Shown: positions 1 to 9,190 of the stretch, piece by piece
Layout: each line of letters opens with the position of its first letter
How positions within the stretch are numbered: the first letter of the stretch is position 1
Source of the DNA: Planctomycetaceae bacterium
Lineage (GTDB): Bacteria > Planctomycetota > Planctomycetia > Planctomycetales > Planctomycetaceae
Direction: 5' to 3'
DNA: 41,991 bases
Assembly: GCA_021732415.1 (NCBI GenBank)
Contig: JAKFVC010000282.1
Span: 1 to 41,991, forward strand
Notes under the pieces: model-generated
Database searches by the model: none
Told to the model about the DNA's origin: nothing
What the model saw: only the letters and a program-made list of their open reading frames with translations
Program-made: the position numbers and the translations under genes

Positions 1-2
1 AG

Positions 3-116
3 ATTAAGGCTTGGGAAAACACTCGAAATAAAGAACGTCGTTGCATTCATTGGACATTCACCATCGCAGCGGCCCGAGTCAAATTAAAGAAACAATACCC
101 GTCAATCGACGATTGA
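3..116 (+). pseudogene. IS630-like transposase, C-terminal end only (runs off the left edge)
   Basis: Reading from base 3, an open frame of 37 codons ends at TGA 114-116. It contains the segment WTFTIAAARVKLKKQYP. IS630/Tc1-type transposases commonly end in a WTFT-x-x-x-AR-x-KL-x-x-x-YP block followed by a few residues, and that resemblance is the whole basis of the call. The rest of the gene lies outside the window, so I cannot say whether it is intact. Its presence just upstream of the envelope genes marks this as an insertion-prone boundary. Recognition is from memory of the family motif. Confidence 0.6.
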
Positions 117-180
117 TGGGGTACTAGGACGGATTTGCGCATTGGTTCGTTCCTGCACTCCTCGGCCCTGAAAGTCCCGC

Positions 181-1734
181 ATGCCCGGTCATCGGCACTT
201 GATGCAAAGTTGGCTCTGCAGCATCGCCCTGCTGAGTTTACTGCTGCCGTTGAACGACGCGACAGCCCAATCCGAGGATGTTGCTACCGGTGCCGGCGTA
301 CAAACCACAATTGACCCCGTCACCGCCGAATTGTCGCTGAACGATGGGATTCTGGCCGTCGAAGAAGGCCGGTACGAAGACGCACTGAACGCACTGCGTA
401 CCGCCAATCCAGCCGAGACAAACGTGGTCCTGTATCGCGGGCGCGCCTTGCTGGGATTGAAGCGTTCACGTGAAGCGGCCGTCGAGTTTCAATCGATTGT
501 CACTGCCCCCGACGCCCCGCCGGAACTCGGCTTGGATCTGGGTATCGCCCTAGTCGGAGCCGAGGACCCCAGCGCGGCAATTCCGGTTCTGCAGCAATAT
601 CTGACGGTCCAACCCGATGACCCCACGGCAACCGCTTTGCTGAGTGCCGCGTTGCGGCAGACGACCGTAACTCCCGCAGTTCCGGGGTCCACCGGTCCGA
701 CGCAGCCTGGAGGTATGCCGGCCATTGGCTCGCCCGCAACGACGCAGGGCAGAACCAATTCGAGTCGTTATCAGACACCAAGCGCCATGGCAGGCAATTC
801 CTGGTTCGACGCAATCGACTACGACACGCCACAGGGACGCCGCTGGAATCTGACCTTTCTGACCGCTACCGAGTACGACAGCAATCTCGTGCTGGCCCCG
901 CAATTTGGGGGCTTGGGTTCCGGCATTCAGAAAGAAGACGGACGATCGGTCCTGGCCATGTTTGGTGACGTCCGATTTATTCAGCAGGAGAACTGGAATC
1001 TCGGCCTGACTGGCTCCGCGAACAACACCTTCCAATACAATTTAGATCAATATAACCTCGAAAATTACAGCGGCGGAGCTTACAGCAACTATGCGATCAA
1101 CGGCTGGATCCTGGGAACCAACTACCAGTTTCAGGAAACCACGCTCAATAACAAGCAATTCGCCGCGGATCACCGCATCACATTGTCGGCCACCATGCTG
1201 GAGGGCACGGTCGGACATTTGACCGGTTATTATGAGTTCGAAAACATCGACCTGCATGCTCCGGCGCTCATTCCAGCCCAGGATCGCAGCGGAAACCTGA
1301 ACTCGGTGGGCCTCACACAGGCGTTCTATTTACTGGAGGGATCGGGGCGTTTTTTTGCCGGCTACCGATACGCCAATACCGACGCTCACGGAAGTGATTT
1401 TGACCTGCGAAGCCAAATGGTCACGGGACGCTTCGAAGCTCCGCTGACCAAGACAAAAATCTGCTGGCTCCAGAACGCGGTGTACGACGTCGAAGTTCGC
1501 CAGTTCTGGGATGACTATAAGCACGGCAACAGCCTGGATTTCAACGGGCGGGCACGCAGCGACCAGCGCGTCGAAGTCCGGACCGGATTGCAGAAATATC
1601 TTTCAAAACACCTCAGCATGCGGCTGGACTACACCTATGTTGACAATGAATCCAACGTGAAAAACCTGTTCGACGTGGAATTCTATGCCTATTCGCGACA
1701 TATCGTCAGTTCCCAGTTGATCTTCGATTTTTAA
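181..1734 (+). CDS. Exported TPR-containing outer-membrane beta-barrel protein
   Basis: 517 aa. The N-terminus has a Sec signal (hydrophobic run LCSIALLSLLLPL, cleavage likely after DATAQ near residue 30). Residues about 50-155 are a TPR-like helical region (GILAVEEGRYEDALNALR; RGRALLGLKRSREAAVEFQ; PVLQQYLTVQPDD). A Pro/Thr/Gly/Ser-rich linker follows (about 160-205), then about 300 residues of alternating polar/aromatic strands ending in the Phe-terminated SSQLIFDF, as expected of an outer-membrane barrel. The layout resembles surface-lipoprotein-assembly-modifier-like or porin-like proteins, but I cannot assign a substrate. The ATG at 181 is used because the signal peptide begins right after it; no strong ribosome-binding site is visible. 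The FecR-domain gene follows directly and is probably co-transcribed, suggesting a joint envelope role. Confidence 0.75.
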   Translation: MPGHRHLMQSWLCSIALLSLLLPLNDATAQSEDVATGAGVQTTIDPVTAELSLNDGILAVEEGRYEDALNALRTANPAETNVVLYRGRALLGLKRSREAAVEFQSIVTAPDAPPELGLDLGIALVGAEDPSAAIPVLQQYLTVQPDDPTATALLSAALRQTTVTPAVPGSTGPTQPGGMPAIGSPATTQGRTNSSRYQTPSAMAGNSWFDAIDYDTPQGRRWNLTFLTATEYDSNLVLAPQFGGLGSGIQKEDGRSVLAMFGDVRFIQQENWNLGLTGSANNTFQYNLDQYNLENYSGGAYSNYAINGWILGTNYQFQETTLNNKQFAADHRITLSATMLEGTVGHLTGYYEFENIDLHAPALIPAQDRSGNLNSVGLTQAFYLLEGSGRFFAGYRYANTDAHGSDFDLRSQMVTGRFEAPLTKTKICWLQNAVYDVEVRQFWDDYKHGNSLDFNGRARSDQRVEVRTGLQKYLSKHLSMRLDYTYVDNESNVKNLFDVEFYAYSRHIVSSQLIFDF

Positions 1735-1791
1735 GTGACATGGCGGGCTTCGCAGATCAATCTGCTGCCTGCCGCCAGGATTTCTCAAACC

Positions 1792-3498
1792 ATGTTCTTC
1801 ACCAGCCTGATCTGCTTATTGCTAGCCCAAGCACCACCCACGGTGGAAGATACGGCCCAATTGACTGGCGTGGTCAGCGACGTTCGACTGGCCCGTGCTG
1901 GCGATGAGTCTTTAGCCGTCGCCAAGACGGCTCTCCAGAGCGGGGACGCGATTTCGACCGGCGACGAGTCGGGGGCCATTCTGCATTGGCGCAGCGGGAT
2001 CACGGTCTATCTGGGAGCCGGCAGCCGCATCGAAGTTGGTTCCCAGGCACCGGTACCTACACTGACGCTGAACCGCGGCGAAGTGCGAATTACCGCCGGC
2101 AATGCGGCCGGTTTCAAGCTGATCACACCGCTCGCAGAAGCCGCAATCACACGTGGGATCATGCGTGCTGCCGTCAGTGCCAAAGGCGAGCGATTCTGGT
2201 CCGAGTCGGGGACGGTTTCAGTCCGAGCTCGCGAATTGGACGCCCGCCGGCGGACTAGGCGTTCGTCCATAATGACCGTGGGTCTGCAGGAACCAGCCGA
2301 GCGCCCCGCAGTGCAACTCAAATCTGGCGAACAGATCACGATTCTGCCCGGTCAAGGCATTCAAAAGCCAACTCGGGGCGATGCCGCGGAATGGACGCTG
2401 GATGTGGAAAAACTCAAGCGAGCTGCCAGCGCCAATGCCAACCGAGCCTACCGGGATGCGGTGGCCCAGGAGAATATCAATCGCGGTACCACGGATACTC
2501 AGGCTCCCCCCGATGCCCCGGATGGGGCCAACGCAGGCAATGAAAACTCGACGAATACCACCACGCAAGTCAGCACTTCGACCGGCGTCAATCTGTCACT
2601 GGGCAATGTGCTGGCATCGAGCGCCGCCGGTAGCGCCGGCGGACTGTTTACCGATGCGAACCAGAATACACTCGCCGGCAAGCTGACGGTCCCCTATCAG
2701 AATCTGCCCGCGGGAACGACCTTCGCCGGAAATATCCACCTGATTACGGGCCAAACCTCTTACACGTTGAAAGACGTGAATCTGGCCTTAAGCGATGGAT
2801 TCCTGGGGAATGCCCCCGCTGGCGACTTACAATACTGGTCTATTGGCCTGGGAGCACTTCCCACGGGACAAATTACGACGGGTATCGGAACGGGAACCGG
2901 CCCCACCCCCAATGCCATTCACGTTCGCGGATTCGACGCCTACGTCGTCCAGTTAAGCCAGTTTGGAATTCCTGATCCCGCGGATCCCAACCCGCCCCCG
3001 GGTCAGTTCTATGCAGTCCCCGGGCTGGTGGGTCAGACGCCGACCAATCCCAACATCCAGGGGGCCGTCCCGCTGACAGATTCGAACGCGCAGTTCAATC
3101 AAAATGCAACATTCGCCCTGGGACAGATTGCTCTTTCCAAGACCCCCGACAACCATCCGCAGGTCCTCCTGCGACGGAGCGATCAAGATCGCAAGATCAT
3201 CAAGGACCCGGGCGGGAACGACAACCTGGATCAAGTCACGGCAAATCCCGATGTGACAGGCTTCCATGATGTGCCTGATCCGATGTTCTTTCCGTCGCTA
3301 CCCACGGTGAAAGTACCGGATCGCGGCCCCAACGCACTGACCAATCTGCCCCAGTATCGCAATCAGCATGCCCTGCAACGCGCCGCAATTACGACGGTCA
3401 CTGCGGAAGGGCTCTCGGGCTACGCACGCCGCACGGGCCAGACGCGGTTTGTCATTGACGGCAAAATCGTGGACATTTCCGGATATAAGCCCCGCTAG
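1792..3498 (+). CDS. FecR-domain exported protein
   Basis: 568 aa from ATG 1792. A GTG at 1735, right after the previous stop, would add 19 residues ahead of the signal peptide; I prefer 1792 because MFFTSLICLLLAQAPP is a compact Sec signal. Residues about 25-190 match the FecR fold: LQSGDAISTGDESGAILHW, an all-beta stretch, TLNRGEVRI, then TPLAEAAITRGIMRAAV. The middle is Ala/Asn/Thr-rich and the C-terminal half (about 275-568) is a low-complexity beta-rich region of unknown fold. In planctomycetes FecR domains often occur in free-standing envelope proteins without a FecI partner, and none is adjacent here. It lies 57 bases after the barrel gene, so an operon is likely. Function beyond a periplasmic or outer-membrane-associated sensor/scaffold is not evident. 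Confidence 0.7.
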   Translation: MFFTSLICLLLAQAPPTVEDTAQLTGVVSDVRLARAGDESLAVAKTALQSGDAISTGDESGAILHWRSGITVYLGAGSRIEVGSQAPVPTLTLNRGEVRITAGNAAGFKLITPLAEAAITRGIMRAAVSAKGERFWSESGTVSVRARELDARRRTRRSSIMTVGLQEPAERPAVQLKSGEQITILPGQGIQKPTRGDAAEWTLDVEKLKRAASANANRAYRDAVAQENINRGTTDTQAPPDAPDGANAGNENSTNTTTQVSTSTGVNLSLGNVLASSAAGSAGGLFTDANQNTLAGKLTVPYQNLPAGTTFAGNIHLITGQTSYTLKDVNLALSDGFLGNAPAGDLQYWSIGLGALPTGQITTGIGTGTGPTPNAIHVRGFDAYVVQLSQFGIPDPADPNPPPGQFYAVPGLVGQTPTNPNIQGAVPLTDSNAQFNQNATFALGQIALSKTPDNHPQVLLRRSDQDRKIIKDPGGNDNLDQVTANPDVTGFHDVPDPMFFPSLPTVKVPDRGPNALTNLPQYRNQHALQRAAITTVTAEGLSGYARRTGQTRFVIDGKIVDISGYKPR

Positions 3499-3670
3499 GC
3501 CTGCCGATTTCGACGCGACGAGCACCCAACTGAATCGAACGCACGGGATGTAGGGAATATCGCGAATTCCGCGGTCGAGAATGTCCCCCGGTTCGCCAAT
3601 TCGAAATCCCTGCCAGCGCCAAAACGCCGATGACTTTCCAAACTGCATTTTCCTTGGAAAGGATCGATTC

Positions 3671-3913
3671 ATGTCTCGTACCTGCCTCGTGCTCGCCGTA
3701 ATCCTGATCGTTGAATGCCTATCGATCACCACAGCGCAGTCAGGCGAACGACGCAATCGTCCGGCGCGATCACAGCAACCCGCAAATGCCGCTCCCGCCT
3801 ACGGCCCCGTCCAGCGTACCAATGGACTGCCATACGGACGGGCCTACTATGGCGGGCGTTATTTCGGCAACTTCAACAATCGCTTCTACGGTCCGCAATA
3901 CGGTTACTTCTAG
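3671..3913 (+). CDS. Small secreted Gly/Tyr/Asn-rich protein
   Basis: 80 aa. The start is ATG 3671, preceded by GGAAAGGA (3656-3663) at good spacing. The frame is open further upstream (ATG 3581), but that extension is not protein-like and lacks a ribosome-binding site. Residues 1-27 are a Sec signal (MSRTCLVLAVILIVECLSI). The mature part is short, first Arg/Pro/Ala-rich, then Gly, Tyr, Phe and Asn-rich (YYGGRYFGNFNNRFYGPQYGYF at its end, aromatic residue last). Such tails are usually disordered or aggregation-prone surface peptides. No family recognised. It follows the FecR gene by 172 bases. Confidence 0.6.
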   Translation: MSRTCLVLAVILIVECLSITTAQSGERRNRPARSQQPANAAPAYGPVQRTNGLPYGRAYYGGRYFGNFNNRFYGPQYGYF

Positions 3914-4020
3914 GTGGACTCCGAGACGCAGCGACTTCGCCACCTCACCCAGACCTCGCATTTCCACGCCCGCCAAATCTGTCGAGTGTGGCAGATTGCG
4001 ATCAGTCCATCCGAAAACAC

Positions 4021-4061
4021 GTGATGACTTTCCGCAACCATGAGTTGCGGAAAGTCATCAC
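4021..4061. terminator. Perfect 18-bp hairpin downstream of the envelope genes
   Basis: The left arm is GTGATGACTTTCCGCAAC (4021-4038), the loop CATGA, and the right arm 4044-4061 its exact reverse complement. It lies 107 bases after the last envelope stop codon and about 120 bases before the next promoter. No T-run follows either arm, so it is not a textbook intrinsic terminator; it may be a 3'-stabilising or bidirectional termination structure, or a short palindromic repeat. Confidence 0.6.
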
Positions 4062-4179
4062 AACTGTTCGTTAGTTCCCTTCTGCGCATTCCCCGGGGGT
4101 TTCCAACCTGCCGTAGCAGCGACCTCGGCGAAAAGGTCCTTCTTGTCTGACAAATCAGCGGGCGAACGCCAGACGGCAA

Positions 4180-4209
4180 TTGACTTCGCTTTCCGCCTCT
4201 CTCTAGAAT
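4180..4209 (+). promoter_or_regulatory. Candidate sigma-70 promoter of the 1578-aa surface protein
   Basis: TTGACT (4180-4185), an 18-base spacer, and TAGAAT (4204-4209), 115 bases upstream of the chosen ATG. Position and sequence are plausible for a housekeeping promoter, but this is motif matching only. Confidence 0.4.
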
Positions 4210-4323
4210 GATTTCCGTGCAGATTGCACAAGTGAAATTGTGTTTAGTTTATGGTGAATTCCCTGTTTTTAGACGAGTTTCGTGCTCGACGGAAACTGGA
4301 AAATTGCCGCTGGAGTACAGTTA

Positions 4324-7300
4324 ATGCCTTGGAATCCGTGGAGCGTGTGGCCTCGCAAAACTCAATCCAGTAGGCGAGTGGCCACGTCGCGGAGTTTAGG
4401 CCTGGGAGATGGCGTTGAGACTCTAGAAGTTCGGAGGCTGCTCAGTACCATCAATGGCGTCAGTGTGTCCTCACGGTTTACGTTGAATTCAGCCTTGGCC
4501 AGCAGAACGAACATCGGCTTTACTCTGACCGGTCTGGCGCAAGACTCTGACGGTGATGGAAACGTCAACGGCAGAACTGTGGTGTTCACTGGATCGTTAG
4601 GCAGCAAGATTGGCACCGACTCGAACGGCGGCCCGCAGATCCAGGCCCTCAATTCGTCAGGCAGTGTTATTGGTGCTGCGTTCGTAAGTAATTCTGGCTC
4701 CGTCTCCACCTTCTCGCTGACGGTGACTCTCGCCAATACGTCCAGCGCACAAGCCATAACGTTTCGAGTGGTCGGCGGCCCCAACCACACTCCACGACGA
4801 ACGGCCACCGTCAACAAGGTCGCAGGGGGCACGTTGACATCGACGCTGACGGTCAAACCGGTGACTCCCGGAATACCCGACCTGCAATCGGCGAGTGACA
4901 CGGGATCAAGCAGCGGCGACAACAAAACCAATGACACCACCCCCACCTTCAATATCAGCGGGATTGTGGTTGGAAACACTGTCGATTTATTGAGGGATGG
5001 CGCGGTTGTCGGCACAATCAACGGTGCGACCGCGAGCACAGTCGCGATCACCAGTTCGGTCACCTCTTCGGGGACGTATTCCTACACCGCGCGCCAGCGC
5101 GAGAACTCCGGTGGGGTCAACGGGAGCGAGAGTCAGGCGTTGGGGTCAGTCGTGATTGACGCCACACCTCCCGCCGCTCCTAACACCCTCACCCTCAAGG
5201 CCGCCTCTGATACTGGCAGTAGCAACTCGGACCGCTACACGAGCAGTACTGCACTCGGCTTTACCGTCGGAAATATCGAAGCGGGCGCATTTGTGGAATT
5301 GTTGCGAGACAACACGGTCGTGGCCACCCAAATTAATTCCGCGGCAGGCACCATCACGCTCAATGCCCTGAATTCGCTCGCGGGGACAGCCACTTTTTCA
5401 GTCCGGCAAACCGATGTCGCCGGTAACGTCAGCACTCTCAGCAGCGGAATTTCGGTCACCGTCGACACCACACCTCCGTCGCTGCCGTCTGTCCCCGATC
5501 TACTGGCATCAAGCGATACTGGCAGTAGCAACTCGGACAATCTGACCACGGATACAACTCCGAGCTTCAAGTTCAGCAATATCGAAGTGGGTGCGATCGT
5601 CAAACTGTTACGCGACGGTGCTGTCGTGGCGACTCTCACCAGTGGCGGTGGTGGTTCCGCGACCTTAACAGACCCCGCGGTGCCTGCTGGTCAGTTCAAC
5701 TATACAGCGATTCAAACGGATCTCGCGGGAAACAGCAGCGGAACCACGAGCTCGTTACAAGTTACGATCGTGTCCGCCGCGGTAGCGGCACCGGCTCTGC
5801 CAGACCTGCTCTCGACCAAGGATTCCGGCTCAGACAATACGGATAATATCACCAACTTCGGATCCCTGACTTTTTCAATCGATGGCATCCTCACAAGGGC
5901 CACCGTCGATTTCCTGCGCGACGGAGTCGTCATCGCGTCATTGACCAGTTCCGCCGGCGGTACGGTCTCGTTCAACGACCAGTTGGTCTCGGCTGGGACA
6001 TACATCTATACGGCTCGACAGACCAGCGCGGCCGGAGCGACCAGCGACCCGAGTTCAGAACTCGCTGTGGCCTTTGATCCGTTGAATCCGACAGCCCCGG
6101 ACACTCCGGATCTACTCGCTTCCGACGATCGCGGCCAGAGTGATACAGACGATAAGACCAACGATACGGCCCCCAGTTTCAATATCAGCAACGTTGAGGC
6201 GCATGCACTCATTGCATTGTTGAGAGACGGAATTGTGGTCGCGTCAACGATCAGCAACGAGGGTGGAAACGTCGTACTGAGTGATCCTGCAGTGACAGTG
6301 GGCATCTACGACTATTCCGCTCGTCAGACGGATGCAGCGGGAAATGTCAGCTCGGTTGCCTTCCCGTTGACGGTGATCATCGACAATGTGGCCCCCGCAG
6401 AACCGCTGGAGCCGGATCTTCAGCCTGCCAGTGACACTGGTCTCAACACCTCTGACAACAATACCAGCGTCACGTCACCAAGTTTCGACATCGGCAATAT
6501 CGAGGCGAATGCGACGGTCGAACTCCTGCGTGATGGGACGGTGGTGGCGTCGGTGACTAACGCTGCCGCGGGGAGTGTCACGCTGACAGATCCCTCCGCT
6601 CCCAACGGGACGTTGATTTATAAGTCTCGTCAGACCGACGTTGCGGGCAACAGCACCACGTCCAGCACGGGCCTGAGTGTCACGGTCGACAACGGAGCTC
6701 CCCTGGCACCTGATGCTCCGACACTAAAGGCTTCCAGCGATAGCGGGCAAAGCGACAGCGACGGAATCACCAACAGCACGACGCTGGTATTTAACGTCAG
6801 CGGCATCGTGCCCGGTAATGCCGTCGATTTGCTGCGCAACGGTCTTGTGATCGTCACCGTAAACATCGCGGGAGCGGACACGATTTCGCTTACGGACCCG
6901 TCTGGCCTGGTGGGTGATTCCGTCTACACTGCTCGTCAACGTAACGTCGCAGGTACCAATAGCGCGGCCAGCAACCCGGTGAATATCACTCTCGACACGG
7001 CCGCTCCAGACCAGCCTGATTTGCCGGACCTGCAGAGTGCCAGCGATTCCGGCATCAGCGATGCGGATAATATCACCACTTCGACAACACCAGTCTTCGA
7101 CCTCGGAAATATCGAGTCGGGTGCGACTGTAGAGCTGTTGCGAGACGGCGTCGTGGTCGAATCGACAGGCAACGCCGTGGCCGGTACGGTCAGCTTGTCA
7201 GACCTGACTGCTATTGAGGGAACCTTCAATTACACCGTGCGCCAGACTGACCTGGCTGGAAATGCCAGTTCACTCAGCCTCCCCCTGAGTGTCACCATCA

Positions 7301-9060
7301 GTCTCACGGCGCCTCCGGCACCATCCGCTCCGACTTTGCAGGCCGACAGTGATTTGGGGAATAGTGATAGCGACCACCTGACCAGTGCGACCGTTCTGAC
7401 CTTTAATATCAGCGGTATTCCTGAGGGAAGCAGTGTCGATCTCCTTCGCAACAATGTCGTCGTCAGTACGCTCGATAGTGCGACCGCCGGCGTCAATTCG
7501 CTAACGGATCCATCAGCTCCTGCCGGCACGCTGGCGTACACCGTCCGGCAACGCAACCTCGCGGGCCTCGTCAGCGTAGCCAGTACTCCGCTGACAGTCG
7601 TCGTCGAAACCACCCCCCCAGCGATGCCCACGCAACTTGACCTGCAGACGGCCAGCGATTTGGGCACCAGCAATACCGACAACATGACGAAGGATCCTTC
7701 GCCCACGTTTGACATCGGCAGTATCGAAGCGGGTGCGACAGTCGAACTTCTGCGAGGAGAAATCGTCGTCGCAATACTGTTGAACGCGACGCCGGGATTG
7801 AACTCCTTGACTGATCCGTCCGCGCCTCCAGGAACTTACAACTACACGGTTCAACAGATCGATACTGCCGGAAATTTCAGTTCACCAAGTAGCCCCCTGA
7901 GCGTGACCATACAACCCAACCCGTCCAATCGACTGCCGGTTGCGGTCGCCGACTTTTATGTCGTCGAGAAGAACCAGTCGCTCGTCGTCGCAGGACCGGG
8001 AGTACTGGCCAACGATACCGATCTTGATCTGGATCAGTTGACGGCTTTGCGCGGCGGGCCGGGCAATGGTGGTGGAGGGGGCGGCGGTACCGGAGCTGGC
8101 CCCTTACACGGCATACTGGTACTGAATCCGAATGGATCGTTTACCTACACTCCTGATACCGGTTATGTCGGTACCGATTCTTTCATTTATCACGTCACCG
8201 ATGGATACGGTAAAAGCAATGCCACAACCGCCACCATCACTGTTTATGAGGACGATCACGGCAACACGCCGCAGACCGCCACATTCATCACCTTTCCGTC
8301 GACGACCAGCGGAAACCTGGAGGTGAGCGGTGATGCGGACTGGTTCCAATTTACGAAGGTCCCTGGTACGACCTACGTCCTGAACGTCTTGCCCAGCAGC
8401 GGTGCAGCGGGGTTAAAAGACTTCAAGATTACTCTGTTTGACATCGATGGCACGACCGTCCTGCGCACACAGTCCAACGGCGGCGGTGGCGTCCCCGCGA
8501 AGATCGTGTTCAAACCCGTCGCGAATGGGTCACTCTACCTGAAAGTGGAAGCGGTCGGCGCCAGCTCGGGGACATATACACTCAGCGCCGTTGTGAGCGC
8601 CCCTCCCGTTGTGCAAACGTCCGTTAGTCCGAGTCTAAGCTCGGGAGGGAAAGTCGTCGTGATCGATCGCGGCATCACTGTGACAGATGCCGATTCTGCG
8701 AATTTCGGGGGAGGCTCAATCGTTGTCAAATTCAACAGCGGAGCTGGTCCCACGGATACATTGAAGATCGCCAAGCAAGGGACGGGCGCCGGCCAGGTGA
8801 ATACGTCCAAGAACAACGTGCGCATCGGCAAAACGATCATCGGGACATTCTCCGGGGGTGCCGCCGGCGGCGCGCTAACGATCAATTTGAATAGCTCGGC
8901 CACACCCGCAATGGCCCAGGCGGTCTTGCGAAATATCACTTTCTCCGCGAAAAAGAAGGGACTGCCCGTGACCACCCGAGTCGTCTCCTTCGTCGTGACC
9001 GACGACAGCGCTCTCAAGAGCACGGAGGCACTGCAATCGGTCTTGGTATTTGCCAGTTGA
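4324..9060 (+). CDS. Giant LEPR-XLL-type surface protein with ten Ig-like repeats, cadherin-like, PPC and C-terminal beta domains
   Basis: 1578 aa from ATG 4324. A GGAG lies 8 bases upstream of it; the in-frame GTG at 4282 lacks such a site. The N-terminus is basic and then carries LEVRRLLS (residues 34-41), a variant of the planctomycete LEPR-XLL signature, without a classical hydrophobic signal peptide. Ten tandem repeats of about 102 aa (residues about 185-1198) share PDL-x-x-ASDTGSSNSD, LLRDG-x-VV, LTDPSAP, Y-x-x-RQTD-x-AGN and L-x-VT-x-D, an Ig-like fold as in large bacterial adhesins. Next come a Gly-rich cadherin-like domain (VLANDTDLDLDQL, GSFTYTPDTGYVGTDSF), a pre-peptidase C-terminal (PPC) like domain (DADWFQFT, YLKVEA), and a C-terminal beta domain (ALTINLNSSATPAMAQAVLRN) related to the end of the 2890-aa protein. 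Probably a cell-surface or matrix adhesin; the ligand is unknown. Confidence 0.85.
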   Translation: MPWNPWSVWPRKTQSSRRVATSRSLGLGDGVETLEVRRLLSTINGVSVSSRFTLNSALASRTNIGFTLTGLAQDSDGDGNVNGRTVVFTGSLGSKIGTDSNGGPQIQALNSSGSVIGAAFVSNSGSVSTFSLTVTLANTSSAQAITFRVVGGPNHTPRRTATVNKVAGGTLTSTLTVKPVTPGIPDLQSASDTGSSSGDNKTNDTTPTFNISGIVVGNTVDLLRDGAVVGTINGATASTVAITSSVTSSGTYSYTARQRENSGGVNGSESQALGSVVIDATPPAAPNTLTLKAASDTGSSNSDRYTSSTALGFTVGNIEAGAFVELLRDNTVVATQINSAAGTITLNALNSLAGTATFSVRQTDVAGNVSTLSSGISVTVDTTPPSLPSVPDLLASSDTGSSNSDNLTTDTTPSFKFSNIEVGAIVKLLRDGAVVATLTSGGGGSATLTDPAVPAGQFNYTAIQTDLAGNSSGTTSSLQVTIVSAAVAAPALPDLLSTKDSGSDNTDNITNFGSLTFSIDGILTRATVDFLRDGVVIASLTSSAGGTVSFNDQLVSAGTYIYTARQTSAAGATSDPSSELAVAFDPLNPTAPDTPDLLASDDRGQSDTDDKTNDTAPSFNISNVEAHALIALLRDGIVVASTISNEGGNVVLSDPAVTVGIYDYSARQTDAAGNVSSVAFPLTVIIDNVAPAEPLEPDLQPASDTGLNTSDNNTSVTSPSFDIGNIEANATVELLRDGTVVASVTNAAAGSVTLTDPSAPNGTLIYKSRQTDVAGNSTTSSTGLSVTVDNGAPLAPDAPTLKASSDSGQSDSDGITNSTTLVFNVSGIVPGNAVDLLRNGLVIVTVNIAGADTISLTDPSGLVGDSVYTARQRNVAGTNSAASNPVNITLDTAAPDQPDLPDLQSASDSGISDADNITTSTTPVFDLGNIESGATVELLRDGVVVESTGNAVAGTVSLSDLTAIEGTFNYTVRQTDLAGNASSLSLPLSVTISLTAPPAPSAPTLQADSDLGNSDSDHLTSATVLTFNISGIPEGSSVDLLRNNVVVSTLDSATAGVNSLTDPSAPAGTLAYTVRQRNLAGLVSVASTPLTVVVETTPPAMPTQLDLQTASDLGTSNTDNMTKDPSPTFDIGSIEAGATVELLRGEIVVAILLNATPGLNSLTDPSAPPGTYNYTVQQIDTAGNFSSPSSPLSVTIQPNPSNRLPVAVADFYVVEKNQSLVVAGPGVLANDTDLDLDQLTALRGGPGNGGGGGGGTGAGPLHGILVLNPNGSFTYTPDTGYVGTDSFIYHVTDGYGKSNATTATITVYEDDHGNTPQTATFITFPSTTSGNLEVSGDADWFQFTKVPGTTYVLNVLPSSGAAGLKDFKITLFDIDGTTVLRTQSNGGGGVPAKIVFKPVANGSLYLKVEAVGASSGTYTLSAVVSAPPVVQTSVSPSLSSGGKVVVIDRGITVTDADSANFGGGSIVVKFNSGAGPTDTLKIAKQGTGAGQVNTSKNNVRIGKTIIGTFSGGAAGGALTINLNSSATPAMAQAVLRNITFSAKKKGLPVTTRVVSFVVTDDSALKSTEALQSVLVFAS
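4876..7920 (+). repeat. Ten tandem ~306-bp repeats coding Ig-like domains
   Basis: Units begin near 4876, 5182, 5494, 5799, 6103, 6408, 6712, 7021, 7325 and 7631, with a period of 304-312 bp. At protein level each has the SDTGSSNSD and LLRDG motifs. DNA identity between units is moderate, so this is an old expansion rather than a fresh duplication. Even- and odd-type variants (RQTD-x-AGN versus RQRN-x-AG) suggest some unit exchange. Confidence 0.85.
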
Positions 9061-9121
9061 TGAAACGCGTCAGGTCACGTGGACCGGAGGAACTTTTTTA
9101 TAGGCTGCCAAGATTGGTGTA

Positions 9122-9188
9122 GCGAAATCTCGTCAGAGTTGCGCTCCCAAAGCCTGGAGAGGACGGCGGAACTCTGACGAGATTCCGC
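9122..9188. repeat. REP-like pair of inverted palindromic units between convergent genes
   Basis: Unit A (9122-9144) and unit B (9166-9188) are each imperfect hairpins: B reads GCGGAACTC-TGAC-GAG-A-TTCCGC. The two are also reverse complements of each other over 19 bases (9122-9140 against 9170-9188) with one mismatch. They sit in the 130-bp gap between the ends of the surface-protein gene and the kinase gene. Such a structure can end or stabilise transcripts from both sides, as BIME/REP elements do. Confidence 0.55.
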
Positions 9189-9190
9189 AA

